A stretch of DNA of 6,478 nt from CAZADA01 sp964568975 (GCA_964568975.1 CAZMSO010000072.1:1-6478); one strand, 5' to 3'; positions 1 to 4,736 are shown, counted from the stretch's first letter. Notes: a model not told the origin generated them from the sequence alone. Made by a program: numbers and translations.

Positions 1-54
1 TCCCCTGAACCCCCGGAGAGCGACCTCTACACCGACATTCTCGTGGAGGGGTGA
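1..54 (+). CDS. pdhA: Pyruvate dehydrogenase E1 alpha subunit, C-terminal end only (partial)
   Basis: Only the last 17 codons and the TGA (52-54) are inside the window. The reading frame gives SPEPPESDLYTDILVEG. The ending with a Pro/Glu-rich run followed by (D/E)LYTD and a short hydrophobic tail is what I know from the C-terminus of alphaproteobacterial PDH E1 alpha. Being upstream of lipoyl-E1 beta and E2 genes on the same strand fits that role: E1 alpha pairs with E1 beta to bind thiamine diphosphate and decarboxylate pyruvate. The identification rests on a very short peptide plus context, so it is probable but not proven. The next gene starts only 3 nt after this stop, with the GGAGGGG-like ribosome site inside the last codons, so translation is probably coupled. 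Confidence 0.72.
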   Translation, partial: SPEPPESDLYTDILVEG

Positions 55-57
55 GGG

Positions 58-414
58 ATGTGGCGGCTGCCAATTGTTTTGACGGCTGCTTTGGCCTCAG
101 TCCCAACGCCAGCTTCGGGGAACGATGACTGTGATGCTAAGACGATATCGGTCGTTGTGAAGGCGGACGCTTTTACGCAGCTTTACGTCGGCGACCCCAA
201 TGGAGAACCTCCTACGCTTAGTGTTTGCGCTAGGCCTATAGGGTTGGGAGTTAGTAGGCCGTTATTGTTTGTTCGTACTGAGGAAAGCTCAGAAGTTGTT
301 GAGGTTGTAAGCGGTTCCTGCGTTCTCGTTACCAGCTGGAGGGTCGTGGGTAGGGTGCATGGGGCAAGAAGGATATTTGCGGACGTCGAGGTCGTGTCGT
401 TTGGTGCGCGATGA
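58..414 (+). CDS. Small secreted protein of unknown function, compositionally atypical
   Basis: 118 residues. The start ATG at 58 follows a GAGGGG ribosome site (46-51) at good spacing. Residues 1-21 form a signal peptide: MWR, a hydrophobic core (PIVLTAALASV) and a likely cleavage near PASG-N. There is no lipobox Cys. The mature part of about 97 residues is rich in beta-forming Val and Thr and has three Cys (25, 57, 88), so a disulfide in the periplasm is possible. I recognise no family. Codon use is unlike every neighbour. Of nine Arg codons, five are AGG and one is AGA; Ile ATA occurs three times and many codons end in T. The stretch 241-300 has only 27 G/C of 60. The last bases overlap the next start as ATGA. 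A recently acquired or fast-evolving gene inserted after pdhA is the simplest reading. The signal peptide and good ribosome site argue that it is expressed. Confidence 0.7.
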   Translation: MWRLPIVLTAALASVPTPASGNDDCDAKTISVVVKADAFTQLYVGDPNGEPPTLSVCARPIGLGVSRPLLFVRTEESSEVVEVVSGSCVLVTSWRVVGRVHGARRIFADVEVVSFGAR

Positions 415-671
415 CATACGAACCCACCCTCCTCAGTACAGTGTTGCAGATCCTCCCTCTCGCGCTGGCGCTCGCCGGGGTCGCGCTGTGGGCGCTCCAC
501 CGGCCGGCGCATAAGCGCATTCTGGAGCGCGTGCGCCTCCAAGCGCGACCGGGCGCGGGGCTGTGGGATTCTCTGCGCGCGGAGGAAAAGCCGGCCATGC
601 TCTGGACCCAGGTCGGGCGCGGCCTCATCCTGTCGGGCGTCGCGTTGACGACCTGGCTTCTGTTTTTCTGA
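411..671 (+). CDS. Small two-helix inner-membrane protein, unknown function
   Basis: 86 residues. The ATG at 411 overlaps the TGA of the preceding gene by 4 nt (ATGA), the classic layout for termination-reinitiation. Two hydrophobic segments are visible: residues 7-29 (LLSTVLQILPLALALAGVA) and 69-86 (ending WLLFF at the C-terminus). Between them lies a basic, amphipathic cytoplasm-type loop (HRPAHKRILERVRLQARPG, then LWDSLRAEEK). The positive loop suggests both termini face the periplasm. I recognise no family. Base composition is high GC with G/C-ending codons, like the PDH genes and unlike the gene it overlaps. It therefore probably belongs to the native locus, and the gene at 58-414 may have been placed between it and pdhA. 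The stop is 11 nt before the next gene. Confidence 0.75.
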   Translation: MTYEPTLLSTVLQILPLALALAGVALWALHRPAHKRILERVRLQARPGAGLWDSLRAEEKPAMLWTQVGRGLILSGVALTTWLLFF

Positions 672-682
672 AAGACACTTCC

Positions 683-1099
683 ATGGCTGACGTCTCCGCG
701 CCCGTCGCCGCCTTCCTTGAACGCTGGCACGCCGCCATTGAGGCCCGCGACGCCGCCCAACTGCGCGCCCTGATGGCGCCCGGTTGCGAGCTGCGCTCAC
801 CCGTCGTGTGGACGCCCAAGACTGACCCCGACGAGATCGTGTTCCTCCTGGGCTGCGTGATCGAGGTGATTGAAGGGTTTTCCTATCGACGCGAAAGCGC
901 CGACGGGCGTGAGCTTAGCCTGGAGTTCACCGGAACCGTCGACGGCAAGGGCCTGGTGGGGATCGACCGCATCAGCCTGGACGCGCACGGCCGCATGACG
1001 CGCCTGGAAGTGCTTATCCGCCCGCTCAACACGCTCATCCCGTTCGCTCAAGCCATGGGCACGCGCTGGGAGGCGTGGGCCGCCGAGCGCGCCGGCTAA
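683..1099 (+). CDS. NTF2/SnoaL-like family protein
   Basis: 138 residues from the ATG at 683. An in-frame extension further upstream exists but would run through the preceding gene. A GAAAG element at 670-674 is a weak ribosome site at suitable distance. The N-terminal helix (PVAAFLERWHAAIEARDAAQLRALMAPGCELRSPVV), with its pattern of a helix, a 'D..L..L..P' turn and a strand, is typical of the cone-shaped NTF2/SnoaL fold. The end (GIDRISLDAHGRMTRLEVLIRPLNTL) matches the common alphaproteobacterial NTF2-like ending of strand, 'D..GR', strand and RPL. No signal peptide is present, so it should be cytosolic. The family includes enzymes (isomerases, cyclases) and non-catalytic binders; nothing here fixes a substrate. 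The family call is fairly sure, the function open. No Asp-His pair typical of ketosteroid isomerases is obvious. Confidence 0.82.
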   Translation: MADVSAPVAAFLERWHAAIEARDAAQLRALMAPGCELRSPVVWTPKTDPDEIVFLLGCVIEVIEGFSYRRESADGRELSLEFTGTVDGKGLVGIDRISLDAHGRMTRLEVLIRPLNTLIPFAQAMGTRWEAWAAERAG

Positions 1100-1210
1100 G
1101 ACGCGCCCGTGTGGGGCGATGTGTGTGACCGGCGCTTTCGCAGAAATGTCACTGGAAGCGACGCCTTCGGCGATCACACTGCGGCTTTCGATATCACCAG
1201 GGAGTGCGTT

Positions 1211-1750
1211 ATGCGTCTTTTACACATCGCGGCTGCGTTGATGGGAGCCGTGCTGGCCGTCGTCGGATCAGCGTCGGCGTCGGCGCAGGTGGACCGGTCG
1301 CAATTTGAAGTGAGCTTTGAGGCGCGGGAGACGAACCGTCGCGCGGTCCTTGCCAAAGGATTGACGTTGTCGCCGGAGCAGGCCGAAGAGTTCTGGCCGG
1401 TCTACGATGCATATCGCGATGCGATCAAAGACATTGAGCTCCGTTCTTTGATGACATTGTCGGCGTTTGCTGAAAGCTTCCAAGATCTCGATGATGAAAC
1501 GGCCAGCGATATTCTCGAAACCGCCCTGGAAATCGAAAAAGACCGGACACGCCTGGCGAACAAGCACATCAAGCGGGCGCGCCGCATCTTGTCGCCCGTG
1601 GACGCGCTGCGGTATTTCCAGATGGAAGCTTACATCAACACCGCCCAACGCTTTGCGCTCCAGCGGCAAGTGCCGTTAGCGGGAACGGATCTTGAGGCGC
1701 TGTATCGCCAGTCCCAAGCGCTTGAGCGCAACTCCGCAGAGAGTTTTTAA
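1211..1750 (+). CDS. Exported helical protein resembling the Spy/CpxP (LTXXQ) group
   Basis: 179 residues. The ATG at 1211 is chosen because AGGGAG (1199-1204) sits 6 nt upstream and because a signal peptide then begins at residue 1 (MRLLHIAAALMGAVLAVVGSA), with likely cleavage at ASASA-Q around residue 25. A GTG at 1109 would add 34 residues with no ribosome site and bury the signal. The mature protein is almost all charged alpha helix. Residues 51-65 read LTLSPEQAEEFWPVY, and 110-140 carry a long basic helix (KDRTRLANKHIKRARRILSPVDALRYFQMEA). Such 'LTxEQ..xFWPxY' plus 'ILSP..ALRYFQ' pairs occur in periplasmic proteins annotated as Spy/CpxP-like, which for Spy itself means ATP-independent chaperoning. 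The resemblance is by pattern only. It lies between pdhA and pdhB and is followed at once by a strong hairpin, so it may end a transcript. Confidence 0.8.
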   Translation: MRLLHIAAALMGAVLAVVGSASASAQVDRSQFEVSFEARETNRRAVLAKGLTLSPEQAEEFWPVYDAYRDAIKDIELRSLMTLSAFAESFQDLDDETASDILETALEIEKDRTRLANKHIKRARRILSPVDALRYFQMEAYINTAQRFALQRQVPLAGTDLEALYRQSQALERNSAESF

Positions 1751-1756
1751 GCGAAC

Positions 1757-1804
1757 GGGGCTGCGGCGCGCCTTCCGGCGGCTCGTTGCGCGCGCCGCAG
1801 CCTC
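1757..1804 (+). terminator. Strong GC hairpin downstream of the exported helical protein (terminator or RNA processing element)
   Basis: The arm at 1759-1771 (GGCTGCGGCGCGC) is perfectly complementary to 1790-1802. One G-U and one G-C pair extend it to 1757 and 1804, giving a 15-bp stem with an 18-nt loop. It starts 7 nt after the stop at 1748-1750. No U-run follows (the next bases are mainly C and G), so it is not a textbook intrinsic terminator. In GC-rich bacteria such hairpins can still slow polymerase, aid Rho or protect the 3' end of an mRNA. The position between two genes suggests that it separates the upstream genes from pdhB. Confidence 0.55.
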
Positions 1805-1846
1805 CCTCGCGCGCGCCGGCGCCTGAGCGCGCATCGGTGTTTCCGG

Positions 1847-1861
1847 ATCGTTTGCAACGAT
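1847..1861. promoter_or_regulatory. 15-bp perfect dyad upstream of pdhB, candidate operator
   Basis: ATCGTT-TGC-AACGAT is a perfect 6-3-6 inverted repeat ending 45 nt before the pdhB start. The local sequence (1837-1875) is also less GC-rich than its surroundings, as expected around a promoter. A weak -35-like TTTCCG (1840-1845) and a TG-TAGATG element (1861-1869) flank or overlap the dyad, but neither is convincing. PDH genes are known to be controlled by GntR-type repressors in enterics, whose operators have a similar short-arm, 3-nt-centre shape with different bases. Regulator identity is unknown, and the call is inferred from symmetry and position. Confidence 0.35.
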
Positions 1862-1906
1862 GCTAGATGATCGACGTTCCTCCTGACGCCGCGGAGAGCC
1901 CGCCCC

Positions 1907-2146
1907 ATGCCGACGCCGATTTTGATGCCCGCCCTGTCGCCGACGATGGAGGAGGGGACCCTCGCGAAATGGCATGTAAAGGTTGGTGATGCGGTGTCGT
2001 CCGGCGATGTGATCGCCGAGATCGAAACCGACAAAGCCACAATGGAGGTGGAGGCCGTCGATGAGGGGACGGTGATGGAGCTCCTTGTGGCGGAGGGGAC
2101 GGAAAACGTCAAAGTCAACGCGCCCATCGCCACGCTGACTGGCGAG
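1907..2146 (+). repeat. Lipoyl-domain coding segment, copy 1 (partner at 4497-4736)
   Basis: The first 80 codons of pdhB align without gaps to the first 80 codons of pdhC. I count 65 of 80 identical residues, with residues 30-54 identical throughout. At DNA level there is a 21-bp exact match (1913-1933 with 4503-4523) and a 20-bp exact match (2030-2049 with 4620-4639) around the lipoyl-lysine codon. In the 25 identical codons, ten differ silently. That points to an older duplication kept by selection, or patchy conversion, rather than a fresh copy. The similarity ends at the linker. Confidence 0.9.
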
Positions 2147-3301
2147 GATGAAAGCGCCGCGCCCGCCTCCTCCGCCTCGCCGACGCCGCCCCAGGCCGCG
2201 CCGGCGCCGAGCGCGGCGCCGCCGACCGCCGCCGCCCCGGTCCAAGCCGTCAGCCGCGGCCCCCTTGCGACGCCGCCCGCCCATGTCAGCGCTGATCCCG
2301 CGATCCCGCCGGGGGCGTCTATGACGCCGACTGTGCTGCGCGACGCTTTGCGCGATGCGATGGCTGAGGAGATGCGCCGCGACGAGACCGTCTTCGTCAT
2401 GGGCGAGGAGGTCGCTCATTATCAGGGCGCTTACAAAGTCACGCGCGAGCTGCTGCAGGAGTTCGGCGACCGGCGGGTCGTGGACACGCCCATCACAGAA
2501 CATGGCTTTGCGGGCCTCGGCGTCGGCGCGGCCTTTGGCGGTCTCAAGCCCATTGTCGAGTTCATGACCATGAACTTCGCGATGCAGGCGATTGACCAAA
2601 TCATCAACTCCGCGGCGAAGACGCTTTATATGTCGGGCGGTCAGATGGGCTGCCCGATTGTCTTTCGCGGACCCAACAGCGCGGCCGCCCGCGTCGCCGC
2701 CCAACACTCCCAGGATTACTCAAGCTGGTATGCGCATGTGCCGGGCCTCAAAGTCATCGCGCCCTATGACAGCGCCGACGCCAAGGGGCTGCTTAAGGCC
2801 GCCATTCGCGACCCGAACCCCGTTGTGTTTCTCGAGCATGAGCTGATTTACGGCGAAACCTTCGATGTGCCTGACGTCCCCGATTGGGTGCTGCCGATCG
2901 GTAAAGCGCGCATCCGTCGTGAGGGGACCGACGTCACCATTGTGGCGCATTCGCGCATGGTGGGCTTTGCGCTCAAAGCCGCCGAGGCGCTAGCGGAGGA
3001 GGGCGTTTCCGCGGAGGTCGTGGATTTGCGCACGCTGCGCCCGCTCGACACCGAGACTGTGGTCCACTCCGTTATGAAGACGAACCGGCTGGTGTGCGCG
3101 GAGGAGGGCTGGGGCCGCATGGGCGTCGGCGCGGAGATCGCGGCCGTCGTCATGGATCAAGCCTTCGATTATCTCGACGCGCCGGTCGCGCGCGTGCACC
3201 AGGCGGACGTGCCTTTGCCCTACGCCGGCAATCTTGAGGCGCTGAGCTTGCCGAATGACGCCGACATCATCGCCGCGGCTAAGGGCGTGCTTTATGCCTG
3301 A
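1907..3301 (+). CDS. pdhB: Pyruvate dehydrogenase E1 beta subunit with N-terminal lipoyl domain
   Basis: 464 residues. The ATG at 1907 is preceded by GGAGAG (1893-1898). Residues 1-80 are a lipoyl domain with the ETDKATMEVEA motif, so Lys43 is the lipoylation site. Residues 82-137 are an Ala/Pro/Ser-rich flexible linker. From about 138 the protein is E1 beta: MGEEVAHYQGAYKVTREL (165-182), DTPITEHGFAG with Glu198 as the expected thiamine-diphosphate-activating glutamate, EFMTMNFAMQAIDQIINSAAK (219-238), FRGPN..AARVAAQHSQ with His267, then the transketolase C-terminal domain (GTDVTIVAHSRMVG, LRTLRPLD, GVGAE, DVPLPYA). With E1 alpha it decarboxylates pyruvate and reductively acetylates lipoyl groups in the cytosolic PDH complex. 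A lipoyl-bearing E1 beta is established in alphaproteobacteria. Ser258 replaces the Gly usual in the FRGPNG motif. The stop overlaps the start of the next gene by 8 nt. Confidence 0.97.
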   Translation: MPTPILMPALSPTMEEGTLAKWHVKVGDAVSSGDVIAEIETDKATMEVEAVDEGTVMELLVAEGTENVKVNAPIATLTGEDESAAPASSASPTPPQAAPAPSAAPPTAAAPVQAVSRGPLATPPAHVSADPAIPPGASMTPTVLRDALRDAMAEEMRRDETVFVMGEEVAHYQGAYKVTRELLQEFGDRRVVDTPITEHGFAGLGVGAAFGGLKPIVEFMTMNFAMQAIDQIINSAAKTLYMSGGQMGCPIVFRGPNSAAARVAAQHSQDYSSWYAHVPGLKVIAPYDSADAKGLLKAAIRDPNPVVFLEHELIYGETFDVPDVPDWVLPIGKARIRREGTDVTIVAHSRMVGFALKAAEALAEEGVSAEVVDLRTLRPLDTETVVHSVMKTNRLVCAEEGWGRMGVGAEIAAVVMDQAFDYLDAPVARVHQADVPLPYAGNLEALSLPNDADIIAAAKGVLYA

Positions 3302-3731
3302 CCGCGAGGCGGTCTCAGGAACATGCCATTGTGAGGCGGTGCGGGTGGCGGTGGCGTTGTCCAAGCCCGCCGCCGATATCGCCGTGCGCGCGTGCCAATG
3401 CGGGTTTTGCCGCCGCCAGGACGCGCGCATGTTTACCGACGCTGACGGCTTGGCGACGATCACCGCCCCGGCGCACGGGCTGCAGCGCTACCGCTTGGGC
3501 CATGGCGTCACGGATTTTTTGATTTGCCGGACGTGTGGCGTGTTTGTGGCGGCGGTCTCAGAGATTAGCGGCGCGCTTTACGCCACCGTCAACGCGCGCG
3601 GGCTGCAGATCGCGGCGTTCGCTGACCGCGCGGCGGCGCCGGTTGATTATGAGGGCGAGCAGACGGAGGGGCGCCTCAGTCGACGCGAAACGGCGTGGAC
3701 GCCCGCGCGCGTGATTGAGGCGGCCGCCTAA
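3294..3731 (+). CDS. GFA-family (glutathione-dependent formaldehyde-activating enzyme/CENP-V type) zinc protein
   Basis: 145 residues from the ATG at 3294, with AAGGG (3281-3285) upstream. The start lies inside the last codons of pdhB, giving an 8-nt overlap. The Cys pattern is the family signature: Cys11-x-Cys13 (GTCHCEAVRV), Cys34-x-Cys36-x2-Cys39 (CQCGFCRR) and Cys78-x2-Cys81 (CRTCG). This makes seven ligands for two structural or catalytic zincs in the beta-sheet GFA fold. The founding member Gfa of Paracoccus was described as promoting S-hydroxymethylglutathione formation. Most homologues have no proven reaction, so formaldehyde chemistry should not be assumed. The C-terminal 30 residues are poorly conserved in type. 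No signal peptide is present, so it is cytosolic. Overlap with pdhB suggests co-translation with E1 beta, though a metabolic link is only inference. Confidence 0.9.
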   Translation: MPDREAVSGTCHCEAVRVAVALSKPAADIAVRACQCGFCRRQDARMFTDADGLATITAPAHGLQRYRLGHGVTDFLICRTCGVFVAAVSEISGALYATVNARGLQIAAFADRAAAPVDYEGEQTEGRLSRRETAWTPARVIEAAA

Positions 3732-3749
3732 CGGGCTGTGATGCGTTTA

Positions 3750-3792
3750 GCCCCCGCGGGTCCGCGGCGTCGCGGCCCTGAGGCGCGGGGGC
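3750..3792 (+). promoter_or_regulatory. GC-rich stem-loop between the GFA gene and the microprotein gene
   Basis: GCCCCCGCG (3750-3758) pairs perfectly with CGCGGGGGC (3784-3792). The loop can form a second hairpin, CCGCG-GCGT-CGCGG (3762-3775), extended by a GGG/CCC pairing (3758-3760 with 3776-3778). It begins 18 nt after the GFA stop. There is no U-run, so it is a possible attenuator, Rho-assisted terminator or mRNA-stabilising structure rather than a classic terminator. Its right arm is part of the G-tract motif that follows, so the two structures exclude each other. Confidence 0.45.
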
Positions 3793-3811
3793 GGGGGACG
3801 AGGGGCGGGGG
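3787..3811 (+). promoter_or_regulatory. Four-tract G-quadruplex motif covering the microprotein ribosome site
   Basis: The + strand reads G5-C-G5-ACGA-G4-C-G5, four runs of at least four G with loops of 1, 4 and 1 nt. This meets the usual G-quadruplex pattern comfortably, and in the mRNA the motif would be on the transcribed RNA itself. The last run supplies the GGGGGA ribosome site (3807-3812) for the ATG at 3821, so folding could hide the site. Folding in the cell is inferred, not shown. An 11-bp direct repeat, GCGGGGGACGA, lies at 3791-3801 and 3805-3815. Confidence 0.5.
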
Positions 3812-3815
3812 ACGA
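3791..3815 (+). repeat. 11-bp direct repeat with 14-bp period
   Basis: GCGGGGGACGA occurs at 3791-3801 and again at 3805-3815, separated by GGG. The two copies create two equivalent purine-rich Shine-Dalgarno-like stretches. Only the second is at proper distance from the ATG at 3821. It could have arisen by slippage in the G-rich tract. Confidence 0.8.
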
Positions 3816-3820
3816 TCGCC

Positions 3821-3967
3821 ATGAACAGCGCGGCGCAGATCGCCATCGGGTCGGCCGGGGGTTTTGGCGTGGCGGTCGCTCTCGCACCTCCGGTAATGAC
3901 GGCCGCCGTCAACGGGCGCTATGAATGCGAGAGCGGGAAGCCGCCGTGCAAGGGGGGGGAGCGGTGA
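3821..3967 (+). CDS. 48-residue membrane microprotein, translationally coupled to the next gene
   Basis: A short frame starts at the ATG at 3821, 8 nt after GGGGGA (3807-3812), and ends with TGA at 3965-3967. The peptide starts MNSAAQIAIGSAGGFGVAVA, continues hydrophobic to about residue 30 (LAPPVMTAAV), and ends in a polar tail with two Cys (36 and 43) and a basic finish (NGRYECESGKPPCKGGER). It looks like one membrane segment or an uncleaved signal, with a small Cys-pair tail. Nearly all codons end in G or C, as in true genes of this window. The stop shares its A with the ATG of the next gene (TGATG), a hallmark of coupled translation. The sequence alone does not prove expression. I know no family for it. 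It could instead be a leader peptide whose translation opens the next ribosome site. Confidence 0.55.
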   Translation: MNSAAQIAIGSAGGFGVAVALAPPVMTAAVNGRYECESGKPPCKGGER

Positions 3968-4398
3968 TGGATGCGCCGATGGCCACGGGCGATCTTTATG
4001 ATCTCCTCACGGACGGGATCGACGCGGTGTTGGGCGTGGTGTCGATCTATTTTTCAGTGTTGTCGGCCTACATCGCCGCCTTGAACTTTGTCTTGCGCGA
4101 TGCGCCGATGCTGCTGAAGCTCGCGGCGTTTGCGGTGTTGTCCGGCGCGCTCGCCTTTATTGGCTTGACGATCATTGGCGTGGAGCGGCTGATCGCCGGC
4201 ACGATTTTCGCGCTGCGCGACCGCGCGCCTTTGTCGGACGCGCCGGAGCTGGCGGTGTATCTCGGCGTCGACCTGATGACGGTGATGGCGGTGGTTTATC
4301 CGGCGGCGGTTGCGGCCGGCTGGGCGCTGGCCTTTATGCTTTATGGCGCGTTGTTCTATCTGACCTTTGCGCATCGGTGGCCGCCGCGATCGCCGTGA
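3967..4398 (+). CDS. Multi-pass membrane protein of unknown function
   Basis: 143 residues from the ATG at 3967. This start is preferred over an in-frame ATG at 3925 because a run of seven G followed by AG (3952-3961) lies just upstream and because it forms a TGATG overlap with the microprotein gene. Hydrophobic segments are seen at about residues 20-43 (VLGVVSIYFSVLSAYIAALNFVL), 48-72 (a Leu/Ala/Phe stretch ending LTIIGV) and 102-134 (long enough for one bent helix or two short ones, AVVYPAAVAAGWALAFMLYGALFYL). The segment 73-100 between them is partly amphipathic (ERLIAGTIFALRDRAPLSDAPEL). There are no catalytic motifs and no known family that I recognise. It sits between the GFA gene and pdhC and probably shares a transcript with the microprotein. 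Confidence 0.75.
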   Translation: MDAPMATGDLYDLLTDGIDAVLGVVSIYFSVLSAYIAALNFVLRDAPMLLKLAAFAVLSGALAFIGLTIIGVERLIAGTIFALRDRAPLSDAPELAVYLGVDLMTVMAVVYPAAVAAGWALAFMLYGALFYLTFAHRWPPRSP

Positions 4399-4432
4399 GC
4401 GGCGGCGGCTGCAGGGCGTCGACGGCGGCGCC

Positions 4433-4461
4433 TTGATTGGAAGTCCCTGGGCGCGTATCGC
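4433..4461 (+). promoter_or_regulatory. Weak candidate promoter for pdhC
   Basis: TTGATT (4433-4438) and TATCGC (4456-4461) are separated by 17 nt, the sigma-70 spacing, and end 35 nt before the pdhC start. The -35 half is good; the -10 half matches only its first three bases, although alphaproteobacterial -10 elements are often loose. It lies in the 98-nt gap that separates the membrane protein gene from pdhC, the only place in this part of the locus with room for a promoter. Such a match could arise by chance. Confidence 0.25.
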
Positions 4462-4496
4462 CACAGAAACGCCCCCCAGCCTGCGAGAGCCGCGCT

Positions 4497-4736
4497 ATGT
4501 CCACGCCGATTTTGATGCCCGCCTTAAGTCCGACGATGGAGGCGGGCACCCTCGCCAAATGGCATGTGAAGGAGGGTGACCAGGTCTCCTCCGGGGACGT
4601 GATTGCTGAGATCGAAACGGACAAAGCCACAATGGAGGTTGAGGCCGTCGACGAGGGCGTGCTCGCGAAAATCCTCGTCGCGGAGGGCGCAGAAAACGTC
4701 GCCGTCAACACGCCCATCGCGATGCTGGCGGAGGAG
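4497..4736 (+). repeat. Lipoyl-domain coding segment, copy 2 (partner at 1907-2146)
   Basis: This is the second member of the intra-locus duplication, covering the first 80 codons of pdhC. The divergent residues cluster in two places: 55-59 (VLAKI here, TVMEL in E1 beta) and scattered positions from 65 on. The turn holding the lipoyl lysine and everything from residue 30 to 54 is unchanged. The clustering suggests that the surface away from the lipoyl hairpin has been free to diverge, or has been tuned to different partners. Confidence 0.9.

Noticed and set aside
183..800. Minus-strand frame of 205 codons across the first genes
   Set aside because: It is antisense to three genes, Arg-rich without domains, and has no credible start.
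1109..1210. N-terminal extension of the Spy-like gene from a GTG at 1109
   Set aside because: It has no ribosome site and would place 34 unrelated residues ahead of a clear signal peptide; the ATG at 1211 has AGGGAG at ideal spacing.
1100..1210. Promoter or operator in the 111-nt gap before the Spy-like gene
   Set aside because: GTGAC (about 1125) and GTCAC (about 1149) form a short inverted pair and TTTCGATATC is mildly AT-rich, but no -35/-10 pair at proper spacing was convincing.
1676..2707. Long open frame on the minus strand opposite pdhB (343 codons)
   Set aside because: It lies antisense to a certain gene, is full of Arg/Gly/His runs typical of GC-rich shadow frames, and shows no recognisable domain.
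4437..4496. 20-residue N-terminal extension of E2 from an ATG at 4437
   Set aside because: Lipoyl domains normally begin right at the start, as in the pdhB copy. The extra residues have no resemblance to family members.
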